Counted from the stretch's first letter, positions 35,103 to 46,796 are shown. The stretch: DNA of 64,000 bases from Puccinia triticina (GCF_026914185.1 NC_070564.1:3844001-3908000); one strand, 5' to 3'. Made by a program: numbers and translations. The notes: a model not told the origin generated them from the letters alone.

Positions 35103-38043
35103 CACTGCAAGAAAAACTCTAGAAACTGCTTGCAGTTGCAATGCAAGAGCTCAAGGCAAGCTATACCTCATGCAAGAATCAAGCACTGGTTGATTCCATG
35201 CACATTGTCTAATTTATGCAAGAGTGAGTCTAAGGTACAAAAAACTAAGTACAGAAGTTGATACCTGTGCAAATTCCCCTTTCATGTGCACATACCCCTT
35301 TCATGTGCATATATCCCTTTTGTATGCATTCACCCCTTTCATAATGTGTGCATAGCCCTTTATGCGCACATACCCCTTTCATGTGTGTATATCCCTTTCA
35401 TGTGCTTCACAATGTGTACATACCCCTTTTATCATGTGTTCATGACCCTTTCATGTTTAGCTGTCCCCTTTGAGTATTTTAGATCCCTTTTAATACCCCT
35501 TTTATCATTCAGGTTTACATACCCCTTTGATTTTTACATATCCCTTTTGAAAAAAATCAAAGAACTAAGAGATTCTATTTAAATCAGACTCTGTAGCTTT
35601 GACTAAATACGTTGTGGTGTGCCAAATGTGTTTCAAGTATCAAATCACATAAACTCACAGTTTACTATTGAGAAGGAGACATATTTCTAGATTTATTATT
35701 GCATAATTGGATTCTAAAGGTCATTTAACCCCTAGTCACTCACTGGAACCACTAGGCTAGCTGCACTCAGTCAAAAGTTACTAGTATTATACTGTGTTCA
35801 TAAGCATAATTACATACTGTAGAGATATTTTGATAGTACATAGTATAGAATTAGACTCAAGGACATATTTATAGTGTATTTAGTGGCATGGTTTGGCTCT
35901 GCCCATGGCATGGTTCCACCTGTGGACAACTCCATGATTGTTGTTTGGCTCCACCCATGCACCACGGCATGGTTCCACCTGTGGACACCTCCAGGGTTGT
36001 TGTTTGGCTCCACCCACGTACCACAGCATGGCTCCACCTGTGGACACCTCCATAATTGTGTAGGCGCCATGGACACCACCATGTGGACACCACAACCACA
36101 ACCACGTGGACACCATATGGGCACCACAACCACAACCACAACCACATGGATACCATCACCACATGGACACCTGTATGGTGGTCACACCAGCAAAAATCCC
36201 TCACAAGGATCCCCACCAGCAAAAATCCCTCACATTTTACTATAAAAGGAGGAGATTTTCTCTCCTCAGTTTCAGCATGCCACTCAGGCAATCCTAACCA
36301 GAACACACATCTCACTCAGAGCTACAAGCCTCATCCACATAAATCCAGCAGTGTGATCTCAATCAAGTTGCCCATCAACATCTTTCATGCCTCAGAGTAG
36401 TTCTAAGTAGTCAAGTAGCTAGCATCACCCACTTGTGCTCTTAACAAGTCAAAGTGATCTTAACCCATTGTGCTCTTAACTGAAGGTTAAGGAAGAGGGC
36501 AAAGACACTTTGAATAGTTCACATATAACATCAGTTCTCTCAGAAGTCTTGTATCAGTTTATCTCCACTTTCATATCACAAACATATCAAACCATATAAA
36601 ACATATCTTACGTTTAGGCTCATTTCCATTATCTGACTCAAGGCTGCTGTAAACCACTCCAACTCCATTTCCCTTACAAAATCCACTTTTCCGCTGAATT
36701 CAAGTTTGATCTAGGTCTGATAAGAGACTGCTGCACATAGTTTTCTCTATCATTAGTTTGCCACAACAATAAATAAATTTGTTGTGAAAGCTCTTGTGTA
36801 GTATCATAGAGGGGCAGGTCTTTCAAACCACCCGTAACAGTTGTAATAGCTTCTTACATCTTTGAAATGTTATAACTGGTATTTCCCCCTCGCAGAACTG
36901 CCACCCGTCCCAAAGGAGTTCTCACAACGTCTAATTGATTAAACCACTGAGTATCTTGATTGATTGGAGCCTACCTAAGAGCAGACACAAGGGCCGCTCT
37001 CTACTTGAGAATGAGACAAAGATGAGATAAGAAAAGATGTTGTCTGTTGATGGTCTAGCGCAAGAAATGACATTTGTCAGTTTCTTCTGCTCCTTTGGCT
37101 GATCCCAAGGGTCCATGTGCGCCCTACAGAATCGGTCTTTGGACCAAAGTGACTTCTCACTTGGCTTTGGAAAAACGGCAGAGTGAAGATGCAGCATTGT
37201 CTAAGATAGTCCAACCTCTTATCAGCATCTGCCTTTTTAGCTACATGAATCACTTACCAACAGGTTCTCCTGCTCTTTGAGCGGTATTGGTGTGTTTGGT
37301 CTGTTTGTCTAAGATAACAAGATAGAGCATTAACTTCTATCTGTTCAGCTTTTTGGTAGATTGCTGCAGCCGCTTACCTTTGGTGCTAGCTGTGATTCGT
37401 TCAATGAGCAAATGTGGGCCGGAATTTTCCATGAGCCTGACCTTGCTGCTCAGGTGCGTTGGATCTGTTTACGTCAAAGAGACGAATTCAGTTGCACGAC
37501 CCCCGCGGCGCTGGTTTGGACTGCATAAAATGGTTTGCGTTTGCTTACCAGATTCTGCAGCTGATTTGGTTCTGGGTGTCTTTCTCAATTTATGAGTTAG
37601 ACGCTGTTCCCCTGAGCTGGAATTCTCACACCTTTCATGTGCAAATACCCCTTACTGCACATACCCCTTTCATGCATACATACCCCTTTCATCATGTGTA
37701 CGTATCCCTTTTATGTGTTAATACACCCCCTCACCTTCCCCTTTCATGTGTACATATTTCTTTCATCTGTACATATCCCTTTCATGTGTACATACCCTGT
37801 TTATGTTATTCTGGCTGGATTCAATGGTGCATGGAGTGTTTAATAAAAGAAAATAAAAGGGTGCTCAGGGGGATGCTCATTTGCCTCAGCCTACAGCATG
37901 TCCAGCATTGAGATGCTAGACAAGATACACACTCAAGGTGCACCAGCATGGAATTTGGGTGCTTGACTCCAGCTTGAGCTGAAGCTTGATTGAAGCTTGC
38001 TGCATCTCAACTGCAAGCAGTTTCTAGAGTTTTTCTTGCAGTG
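35103..38043. mobile_element. 2.9-kb element with 36-bp inverted ends
   Basis: CACTGCAAGAAAAACTCTAG at 35103 and the complementary sequence ending CTTGCAGTG at 38043 form a perfect inverted repeat of about 36 bp. A CCCCTTTCATGTG repeat cluster lies near each end in the same orientation (35270-35560, 37630-37805). The middle contains a 60-bp triplicated block (35885-36050) and a TATA-containing promoter-like segment near 36221. No transposase or other protein is recognised. CACTG ends suggest a CACTA-like type, but no matching 3-bp duplication is visible. Confidence 0.7.
36221..36251 (+). promoter_or_regulatory. TATA promoter shared with 45066-45096
   Basis: An AATCCCTCACATTTT box is followed directly by CTATAAAAGGAG. 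The same two blocks with the same spacing recur at 45066-45096, followed in both cases by a CT-rich leader and TCCTCAGTTT. The shared layout suggests the U3/R part of related LTRs, by inference. Confidence 0.5.
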
Positions 38044-38153
38044 GAGGCGGTGCAGCAACACACACATTTACTGTATATTGGAAGGATACATAGCGGCAGA
38101 CAAGGTGCGGGAGAGAGAAAGGGGTACATGAGCAGGGAGAGGGGTGAGGAGGG

Positions 38154-39952
38154 TCACGCGGAGTACCCGGAGTGGACGCTGTCGAGGAAGAACTTGGCGG
38201 TGTCTCTGAGCCCGTCGTCGGCGGACCAGGAGGGCGCCCAGCCGAGGGATGCGCGGGCCTTGGCGGTGTCGGGTCTGCGTCTGGGGGGGTCGTCGGGGAG
38301 GGCGGGTTTGTGGACGATGGGCGAGGGGTTTGCGGCGGCGGAGGCGTAGCGGGGATGGGCGGCCTTGAGCTCGGCGACGATGGCGCGGATGCGGCCGGCC
38401 CACACCAGCACGGGCTGCTCGTCCTCGGAGCCCAGGTTGACGGGCGCATCGGCGACCGCCGGGGTCGACGGCGCGTTCATCAGCCGGACCAGCCCGTCCA
38501 CCAGGTCGACCACATACATCAACGAGCGCGTCTGGTGCCCGCTGCCGTACACCTCCAGAGGCTCCCCCCGGATCGCCGCCATCATCAGGTTGGTCACCAG
38601 CCGCCCGTCGCTCGGACTCATCCGCGGCCCATACGTGTTGAAGATCCGCGCCACCCGCACCGACACCCCGTTCTCGCGCGCATAGCCGTACGTCAACGCC
38701 TCCGCGACTCGCTTTCCTGCATCATAAACCCCGCTCAGTACTCTCCGGGTACCACGACGGCGGGGGACGCACCTTCGTCGTAGCAGGCGCGCGGGCCGAT
38801 CGGATTGACGTTCCCCCAATACGTCTCTGCCGGACGGTCGAGACACCCATCAGCGTGCTGTCGGGGGGCGGGGACGAAGAGGACGGACCTTTCTGGGGGT
38901 GCTGTTCGGGCGAGCCGTAGACCTCGGAGGTGCTCGAGAGCAGGAAGCGCGCCTTGGTCCGCTTGGCCAGGCCCAGCATGTTCATCGTCTGGCGCCACAC
39001 AAACAGCTCTCATCAGCGGGTGCGCGGAGGGGGCGCTGGCTTGGGGCAGGGGGAGGACTCACGCCGAGGAAGTTGGTCTTCATCGTCTTGATCGAGCTGG
39101 CCAGCCACAGCCCCACACAAAAGCCACTCAGCATCCCTACTTCTTGCTGTTCTTTTTGTCGGGGGGGGGGGGGGCGTACTTGTATTGGTAGGCCACGGGG
39201 CTCGCGGGACACGCGAGATGGTAGATCTGGTCGCACTCGATCATGAACGGGTCGACGACGTCGTGGCGGACGAGCTCGAAGTTGGGATGGCCGCTGGAGG
39301 AGGCAAACAACGGCCAGTCAGTGTGCAGATCGTTCGGAGGATGCGGGGATGGGGGACGGACATCCAGTGGGCGACGGCGGTCTTTGAGCCGCTGAAGAAG
39401 TTGTCGAGGACGGTGACGTCGTGGCTGTGTGGATGGAGAGCGGTCAGTGGGTTGGCGTGGGGGTATGGGAGTGGGGAGCCACGGACCCCATGAACATGAG
39501 CCGATCGACCTGGGACCAGAAGCGGCGGTCAGGATGGACACACAGGGATGGGAGGGGGGAGGACGGACGAGATGGGAGCCGACGAAGCCAGCGCCTCCGG
39601 TGACGAGGATGCGCTTGCGGTCGTGGCCGGGCAGATGTCTGACGGGGGGGAAGGCCCTGGCGGGGGCGTAGGCGATGGTGTGGGCGTCCCAGCGGCGGGC
39701 GATGTCTCTCTGGCGCTGCTCGGGCGAGGCGGGGGCGAAGGCGAGCGGGGCGATGGGCGGGGCGCTGGGCTGGCCGAGCACGCTGGTGAGGAGGGCGAGG
39801 GGCACGTCGGAGCGGTCGGCGGGGTCGCCGACGGTCGCCAGCGGCGGCTCGTGCTCGGCCGGCTGGCTGGCGCTGGCCCGGCGGCGGTCGGCCGGGCGGG
39901 GCGAGAGGGCGTCGATGGCCGGGGCGTTCCTGAAGGGAGTGGCGGGGCACAT
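38154..39952 (-). CDS. UXS1: UDP-glucuronate decarboxylase (UDP-xylose synthase)
   Basis: NAD-dependent short-chain dehydrogenase-type enzyme turning UDP-glucuronate into UDP-xylose, the donor for xylosylated glycans. Exons 39952-39569, 39509-39487, 39424-39362, 39293-39180, 39096-39063, 38988-38889, 38826-38773 and 38716-38154 give 444 residues with all phases consistent and GT-AG introns of 56-83 bp. Residues 1-115 are a Pro/Ala-rich extension without a membrane segment. Then come the Rossmann motif [49 protein letters not shown] with the catalytic Ser/Thr region, the YDEGK catalytic Tyr-Lys motif, and [10 protein letters not shown] typical of the UXS family. Exon 2 is a 23-bp microexon. 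Several donors are GTCCGT. The 3' end lies 110 bp from a 2.9-kb transposon. Family assignment is firm. Confidence 0.93.
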
Positions 39953-39984
39953 GGTGGCTGGGGACTGACTAGGACTGACTCAGC
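39953..39984. promoter_or_regulatory. 32-bp divergent start-to-start interval
   Basis: Only 32 bp separate the UXS1 start codon (minus) from the start codon of the plus-strand gene. It contains two GACTGACT blocks and no TATA box. As in the other island, the two promoters must overlap. Confidence 0.6.
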
Positions 39985-40689
39985 ATGGCCCAGCACACCC
40001 GCCTCGCCCTCGCCCGCTTCCTCGCCATCCACACCACCCGCCACGCACTCCTCGCCGAGCTCCACGGCGCACTCCAGCCAGCACACCACCATGGACAGGA
40101 CAGCCCCCCGGCCCAGCAGTCCCACTCGGGCTGCAGACACGAACACAAGACCATCGACACCAGCCCAGAGGAGTACATCCAGCAGGTAAACACACACACA
40201 CACCCTCCCTATCCACGACGACGACGACGACGCCGCTGACCCCAGCCACAGGTGATCGCCATCGCCACCTCCGGGCTCATCGAGATCCGCGACGAGGCCA
40301 AGCTGCTCATCCACATCCTCGGCTCCGACCTCAACCGGGCCGACCTGGCCGGGCTGCTCGGCCGCATCGAGGCGCTCCAGGCCGACAGCATCGCAGAGGT
40401 AACCATCCCCATCCATCCATCCCCCCCTCATCCATCTGCAGCACTCACACAAGCCTCTTCGGGCCCACAGTATCTCCAGCAAAGCCTGCTCTGCCGGAAG
40501 GCCCGCGTCGAGGAGCGCGACTACAGCGCAAGGCTCGCCGGCCGCCAGCAGAAGTAAGCCCTTCCCCCCTCTCCCTCGTCCCCGTGTTCCTGCTGCTGAC
40601 GCTCGGTCGTCCGAAGACTCGACGCACTCGCCCAGGCGATCGCCGGCCTCGCCGAGGAAGTCCAGGCCGAGCTGGCCGACCTGCCGTGA
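39985..40689 (+). CDS. REX1B-like small helical protein
   Basis: Exons 39985-40185, 40252-40398, 40471-40553 and 40617-40689 join in phase (introns 66, 72, 63 bp) and encode 167 residues. The protein is almost entirely helical. An N-terminal helix (LALARFLAIHTTRHALLAEL) and a His-rich linker precede YIQQVIAIATSGLIEIRDEA. After that come RADLAGLLGRIEALQ and a C-terminal coiled coil with LDALAQAIAGLAEEVQAEL. Order and spacing resemble the REX1B (REX1 DNA-repair, C19orf60-like) family, in which a Tyr-containing helix is followed by a PDLA-LL-LQ-E motif. The match is by memory only. No signal peptide or membrane span. Third codon positions are GC-rich as in UXS1. Function in nucleotide excision repair would be inferred from the family name, not from this sequence. 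Confidence 0.62.
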
Positions 40690-41810
40690 AGACGCCGAAG
40701 CGCTCCGTCCACGCTTCTCACACCACTCGATGGCTTGCTCACGTGCATCGTAACCGCTGATCCTGAAACAAAACCACCCCAATCGCGATGTTGACATCCC
40801 TGAGATCTGCGTGCATCGTCCCCGGACACAGCCGTCTGCTTTTGTCGGCTATGTGCCTGTTCTGAGCAGGCAGAACGCACTCGAGGAGCCGCTGGACTTC
40901 CCTCGCTGGTGCGGGCCCTGTTGCGCGAGCTAGACTCTAGCGGGCTGGAATCTTCAAAGAGGAGCTCCCGTCGATCGGGAAACTCATATCTGAGCCGCCA
41001 GATCCCAGGTTTCGCAGAGAAATCTACAGAGCTCCCTGGCGATCCCCGAAGCCATCCAGAGCTCCCAATCTCCCTGCGAAATCTGCAACTCCAGATTGAT
41101 TCGAAGTGGGCAGGAATTGCCACTTGCAATAAAATGGCTAAGTGGGTTGAAGACTAGCGTGTGTCTGTCCAACGTAGAGAGAGTATGCGTACCTCCACAG
41201 CATTCCTTCCAGTCAAACAAACAAGAAAACACCCAAAATAAGGGTTTTGCACAGAGAGAGCTTCCACAGTTCGCTCTCCACTAGAACATACTGAGGCGAT
41301 CATGGCAGAGATAAGGAATCGGCATGCTTCTCTGCAGCATGCTCCGATGACATTGAGATAGAGTGAAACAGGAGCAGATGGGGTAGGTGAACTAACCACC
41401 TTGGAAATTCATTGGTGGTGTGGGGAGCTGAGGGGAAGTCCCTCCCTGTCCCTCCTGACGGAGGTAGGTCTGGACCCAAGCCTCTGCTGCACGAGCGTCT
41501 GACGAAGAGGCTGTTGGACCGCGCCCACCAGATACAATTGGCTACAGAAAGCTCGCCAATCACGCCTGCCTCGCGGCGTACCTCCTAGCCTCCAGGTAAA
41601 AAGAACAGAGTTCGAAGGTTTGGAAGGCGCCAGGGAACCATGGCTGCACCGTCATCGTGGCACGCTGTCTTGGCTGGACCGTCTGCTGGCGCCCGTCCGG
41701 CCGTGGGGCCCGCCGGCTTTTCTCGGGATTTACGGTTTACCCGGGTGTAGGGTGGTACCTCATCTGCAGAGAACACGGCTGAGCCTGCGAGGGCCTTGTC
41801 GGCCCTTTCG
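40690..41810. other. Intergenic, no gene supported
   Basis: Mixed composition. Frames on both strands (for example 40521-41129 minus) are shadows or lack recognisable features. GC content falls away from the UXS1 island and rises again towards 41.6 kb. Confidence 0.4.
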
Positions 41811-41816
41811 GCACGC

Positions 41817-41824
41817 TATAAAGC
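41817..41824 (+). promoter_or_regulatory. TATA box of the small secreted protein gene
   Basis: CTATAAAG lies about 115 bp upstream of the ATG at 41938, a usual distance for a TATA box plus a short leader. Confidence 0.65.
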
Positions 41825-41937
41825 CTGCTCACAACCTCCCCTTCGCCTCGCTCATCACCAGCATCCTTGCCCTCAAGTTGCCCGCACCCACCAGCTCCAC
41901 CCAACTCCCTCAAGCTATATCTTGTCAAGACCCAAGC

Positions 41938-42468
41938 ATGAAATCCGGTATTTCCATGCTTCTGAGCGCCGTCCTGCTGCTGCTGCTCATCAGCAGCCCG
42001 ATCGCGTGCGAGGAGGACTATCCACCGAACTACCAGCCGGGACCAGACGAGGCTATCTTCGTGTGTCCACCCAAGTCGGACCCGAAGTCCACCTTCTATT
42101 GCGTCGATAGCAAAGGCAGTGAGTCGCGCGTACTCCTTGTGCAGACCCTCTCCGGCGATCCTCCCTGCAGACCACCGAGATTAATCTTTGTCCTACATCC
42201 TTGCAGTTGGTAGGACCACCCCAAACTTGAACTTCAAATTCCCTAAGCCGGGAGTCCCGGTTTTCATCTGTCGACAAAAACAAGGCCATTATTGTTGCAA
42301 GGTAAACCGTCTTGGAGAAGCTGCTATTGCGTGCTTCACTTTGCACTTCCTACAAGCTTGCTAACAATCTGCATTCTGTACGTCCATTTGACTTCCCTTT
42401 GGCCCATCCAGCCCAACGCGGAATACAAAAAGGAAGCCTGTAAAGAGGCGCTTCCATTCGACGGATAA
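41938..42468 (+). CDS. Small cysteine-rich secreted protein
   Basis: Exons 41938-42118, 42207-42301 and 42412-42468 join in phase (introns 88 and 110 bp, GT-AG) to 110 residues. Residues 1-23 are a strong signal peptide (a run of seven hydrophobic residues around AVLLLLLI, then SSPIA). The mature part has cysteines at 43, 55, 82, 90, 91 and 102, plus C24 at the cleavage site, including a CC pair in HYCCK. Three F-x-C motifs (FVC 41-43, FYC 53-55, FIC 80-82) stand in the mature chain; the [YFW]xC motif is common in rust and mildew effector candidates. An unspliced reading that starts further upstream lacks a signal peptide and ends after the first donor. Target and function are unknown. A TATA box precedes the gene. 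Confidence 0.83.
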
Positions 42469-43615
42469 ACCGACGCTTTCCCCGCCAACTCCTTCATCCT
42501 TCCTGCTTCCATCTGACCAAGTATCTCATCGTCCCGAGTCTGGTCCTATGTTTGCACGAACCCGCGCGCCACGTTGCATTTTCATCCATCTACACCCAGT
42601 AATCGCCGTCCTCACTGGGTATGCGAACCGCCCATCTTTGTCCGCATCGGATTGATCGTGTGCAGATGTGCGAGGGGCTTGCCCATCCAAGCAATGAATT
42701 ATGTGCGCGCAAACACTGGGCCTCAACGCCTGTTCGGCACGAGGGAGAAACACGCCGGAGTCGTGCCGGAAAGGCCTGCACAAAGGCGCGCTCCTCCGCA
42801 TGATCGGAGCCGCGGTGGCCGCGCAAAAGCCAACGGGTGCAAGCCCATCGCGGCAGAAAGCGCGGCCCAGCGGCGTCTCCAAGCCCGCCTTGCTGCGCTC
42901 AATGGGTCTGCTGCGCCTCTGGGAAAGCCGCACGGGGAAACCCCGGGCGTGGGTATTTGGCGCGCGGTAGATCGGCGCAAAGGCAGCGGACACGCGCTGA
43001 CCGACAGGGACAGCGCCGCGGGGGTCCGCTTTTCAGCCGCGAACAAGCCGCTGGCGCCGGGCGGAGCCGCTGGAAAGTGGAGCCATCCTAACCCGCAAAC
43101 AACAACCTTGATAAAAGCGACTGCGCAGACATATATGTATGTGCATTATTGGCCCGGAAACGGCGACTTCGCGCAGCCTAGACGGGGGTGAAGAAACAAA
43201 GCTTCGGCGGTGTTGCCGCGGCACCAACGCTATGAGTGCGCATTGCGCAGCAAAGAGGGAGCGAACACTTCTCTGTAGAGCACACCACAGAGAGAGTTCA
43301 GCATATTTTGTGTTGGCCAAACTTTAAAAATGAAACCAAGAATCACTTTGAATCTTGTGAAAGATGCCAAAATGCCAACAAAGCTACTGGACAGAGATAT
43401 GGACTATTATGGTGTTGCAAGCCTGTCTGGGCACTTGCAAAAGTTTGGCCAAAAAAAGGCCAAGCGCGCCAACCCAACCCTCCTGCTTGGCCAATCCTCA
43501 CGCCCGCCTGGCACACTCCCAACCCCCGCTTGGCATATCGCAAAGTGGGCAGGGTTTGGCACAAAGCCCCGCTGGGCCGATTTCAAGCAAGGGTGCCACG
43601 CACGCCAAACGCTGT
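42469..43615. other. Intergenic, GC-rich block without a gene
   Basis: 42540-43090 is GC-rich and open in several frames on both strands, but none shows introns, domain or secretion signal. No element ends seen. Confidence 0.4.
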
Positions 43616-43619
43616 GCCG

Positions 43620-43830
43620 GCCATCAAGGAGAGAAGTTTCCCTCCTTGATGGTCGGTCTACAAACCGGTCATCAAGAAGGGGAGACTCCCTTCTTGATGA
43701 TCAATACAAGTATTGCCCACCGTAAAGGGAGTCTTTCCTCCCTGATGACCAGCCTACAGACCAGCCATTGAGAAGGAAAAGCTCCCTTGTCAATGTTTAA
43801 TGTGCAATGTCAAGAAGGGATAAAGTTTCC
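43620..43830. repeat. Iterated palindrome array G (CTCCCTTCTTGATGACC arms)
   Basis: Five or six inverted repeats pair GGTCATCAAGAAGGGAG-like arms with their complements through short TACA-containing centres. Core TGATGACC is shared with arrays C and F; outer CTCCCTTCT is private. Confidence 0.75.
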
Positions 43831-45290
43831 CCTCCTCAAGGGCACATTGTTCTTGCCTTTTGAGGCAGAGACAAGGGCCGGCTTCTGATGACTGGCGTGT
43901 TGCATGCTAAGTCACAGATCCCATTGGCCCAGGACTTGGCTGTGTGCCAAGCTCTGCCCCCCGCACAAGCTGCCCAATCAAGCCCGCTGGCAACGCTGGG
44001 CCGGTACAGTACTGTACAGTAACCGGCCATTTTGCGTACTGTACAGGAGTTCCTGCCCGTCTGCTTTACGGTAGCGGTACTAGTACCACGCTATTCTGGG
44101 TCGGGGCCGTACCGTAATGGTTGCTTTTTTTTATTGCCCTGATTACTGTTATTGTAACGCTTTTCACCCCTGGTTACCGCAGTACCAGGGGTGAAAAACC
44201 CCAATTGGATGAGAAATTTTTTCGATCTAGGAGTATCAGATCATTCCTATCCCCCTTCCCACGCACTCGCAACCCCATCAGAGCCTCTTCAATCCACCAC
44301 AACCAAAAATGGTCTCGCAAGGGCCACGGGCAAATCCAAACAACCCCTCCGGCGCCAATAATAACCCCGGGTATGAAACTGACCAGTCTCTTGGTCAGCC
44401 TCCACAACAATGCTCTTCACAAGCATCTTCAATTGTTAACACACCAAACATGGTGCCCACATCAAACGACTCACACGTTAAATTAACCCGCCCAGCTGCT
44501 CAGAAATGGTGTGGTACGCAAAATGTGAAAAATCAAAAGTTTTTCTCATGTACATACAGAAGGCCTCAAGATACCATCCATTGGACACCATAAATGGACT
44601 CCACGGCTAAATTAACCCCTAGTCCCCACTGGAAGCATCACTGGAGCCCCACTACACTGGAAGTTAGACCCCTTGGACAACCTGTAGCACCCAGTCAACC
44701 ACCTGTCAGGCGCCTCAAGTCACGTTCCCCGCACCATTCTATCACCACTACATATATTTGGTTTGGGTTTGTTTGTTATGTACATGACATCATGCAGCAC
44801 TGCCCCTGCAGGCTGTGCCCCCTCACCTGAATGGTTCCCCGCATTCTAGTTCCTTCTAACTCCACTTTGTTTGGTCTTATTACATCACCTGATCATTCCC
44901 TGCACAGCTTATGCACCCCTTGCATAAATTATGACATCATCTGACACAGCCCCTCCTCATGTATGCACCCCTTGCATAAATTGTACACAGCCACTCCCTC
45001 TTAACCCCCTCATGTTGTACAGTCCAGGCCAGCTAAAATACCTCACTCAGGGGCTGCCCTGGAGCCAAAATCCCTCACATTTGTCTATATAAGGAGCTCT
45101 CTTCCCCCCCATTTGTAGTTCCTCAGTTTATTACTCATCAAGTTTTATACTCACCCATCACGCAAAACACTTACGTACCCACTCAACCCTCTTACTTACA
45201 TATAACAACTCTTACATACTGAATAACAACCTTTTTTATACTGTTTCACGAGAAACTTATCTTGAGCTAACCACTCCTATCACTTATTAA

Positions 45291-45321
<31 letters not shown>

Positions 45322-45410
45322 AGCTGGTAGTATAGAAGGGCAGAGCTTGCACCTCCTTCATCCCCTTCTCCATTCAGCAAAAGGGTTTCACAACCACTTT
45401 TGAGTATTAC
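43831..45410. other. Transposon-derived DNA with LTR-like promoter
   Basis: GTACTGTACAGTA and CGGTACCG-type palindromes occupy 44000-44130. A promoter-like block (AATCCCTCACATTT then CTATATAAGGAG, 45066-45096) matches the one at 36221. Ends of the presumed LTR could not be placed. No protein recognised. Confidence 0.4.
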
Positions 45411-46796
45411 AATGGGCCGCAGTCGCAGAGTCCTCAGGCTCAGATCATGGCCGCCCCAATGAGGATGATTCAGAGTCTGCGGAAGGATCAACAGCGCCTC
45501 AAGGGAAATCTAAGCCCAAAAAGAAGAAACAACGCCGTCAAAAAAAAAAAGAAAGGGAATTCCAGTGTTGGCGCGTCGCTGGTATGTCAATCAAGTGCCT
45601 ACCCTTGATCTGTAGAGTTTTGATTGGTTTATTCAGCTGACTATTGGGGCTTGGTTTTTTTTTCTATCCTCCAAGGCAACGGGTAAAGACCCTGCCTTGA
45701 ATTATGATCAGGATTCCAACAAAGGATCAACAGTCATCAAGCCCCGGGGGATGAAGAAAAAGAAGATTGATGAGTTCAACAAGATCAAGGAATTCTACCA
45801 CCCGCCAACCTATAAGCAAGGCAACCTGGAAGGAGTTCTTCTGAACTTCAAATGCAAGTGGTGCAGCATGATCTATCGTCGCTGCCCTGATAGCAATGGA
45901 AACCTTGTCAGCCATTGAGACGGCTTTACACAGATGGGAAGAAACAACCGTGGCTGTGTCAACCGCGCTAATGCCATCAAGGCAGGTGCAAAACTTCCTC
46001 TTTCTGTCGCCAAACGGAGGAAACTGGATGGCAGTGGCAACGTGAAGCAGACTGGAATAGCTCAATTCCTGAAAGCCCAACCCCAGTTTTTCAATTGAGT
46101 CTTGAATCAGATCATCATGATCTGGCAGATTTGCCAAGCCCTGCCCTGGTCGCGCATTGAGGATCCAATCCTTTGCGCTGCTTTTCAGTACGCAAGCAGC
46201 AAAGCAGTCCTTCATGGGAGGAAATGGTTGGCAAATGAGGCAAGATATCTGCACTCAATGCTCAAGTCGCAGGTTTTCGAGGATTTGAATGTTTGTAATT
46301 TTATTTGTACATGCTTTTTTTGTGTGAAAGTTAATTTCATTTCCACACTCAAAGAATCTGGACACCAAGTTCTCCCTTATCCACGACGTCTGGACAACCA
46401 AGGGGAACCGATTTGCGTTCATTGGCACGGCCGTGGCTTATGTGGATTCTGATTGGAAATATGTAGTCTGTCATTTAACATTGAAGATGATTCCCTGGAG
46501 GCACTTGGGAAACCTTCTAGCTTGTCCAATTGCTTGCGTTCTTAGAAAAGGCAAGCTGTATTGTAAGATAAGTCTCTGGGTCCCTTTTTTTAGTTGTTCC
46601 CAAGCGTTTGCTAATCATTCCGGTCTGCCTTACATGCTGGCTCAGACCACCGACTCCGGATCCAACAATAACACCATGGCAAGTGCCATGTACAAACTCT
46701 TTTACAATGAACCCAGAACCCAAGTTACGACCAAATATGGCGAGGATCTTTCCCAGCCCAATTGGGATCCAGAAACAATGCATTTCCGTTGTTTCT
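45411..46796 (+). pseudogene. hAT transposase, truncated
   Basis: A Lys-rich N-terminus (45480-45580) and a BED-type zinc finger (FKCKWCSMIYRR ... LVSH, 45850-45917) are followed by a TGA stop, then DGFTQMGRNNRGC in the same frame. Further segments are LANEARYLHSMLKSQVFEDL (46230-46290), LDTKFSLIHDVWTTKGNRFA (46350-46410) and TTDSGSNNNTMASAMYKLF (46647-46703), the last being the hAT catalytic-region signature. At least one segment follows an intron-like gap (46292-46348). After HFRCFC the frame runs directly into unrelated GC palindromic repeats at 46797, and the C-terminal dimerisation domain is missing. The element is inactive by nonsense and truncation. Confidence 0.85.

Noticed and set aside
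35810..36315. 148-codon minus-strand and 123-codon plus-strand ORFs rich in Trp, His and Thr
   Set aside because: They read a 60-bp triplicated block and ACCACAACCACA simple repeats; repeat artefact.
39529..40797. 422-codon minus-strand ORF
   Set aside because: It is antisense to the REX1B-like exons and out of frame with UXS1. No family resemblance.
42526..43191. Overlapping 155- and 205-codon GC-rich ORFs
   Set aside because: Open on both strands because of composition. No introns, signal peptide or motif.
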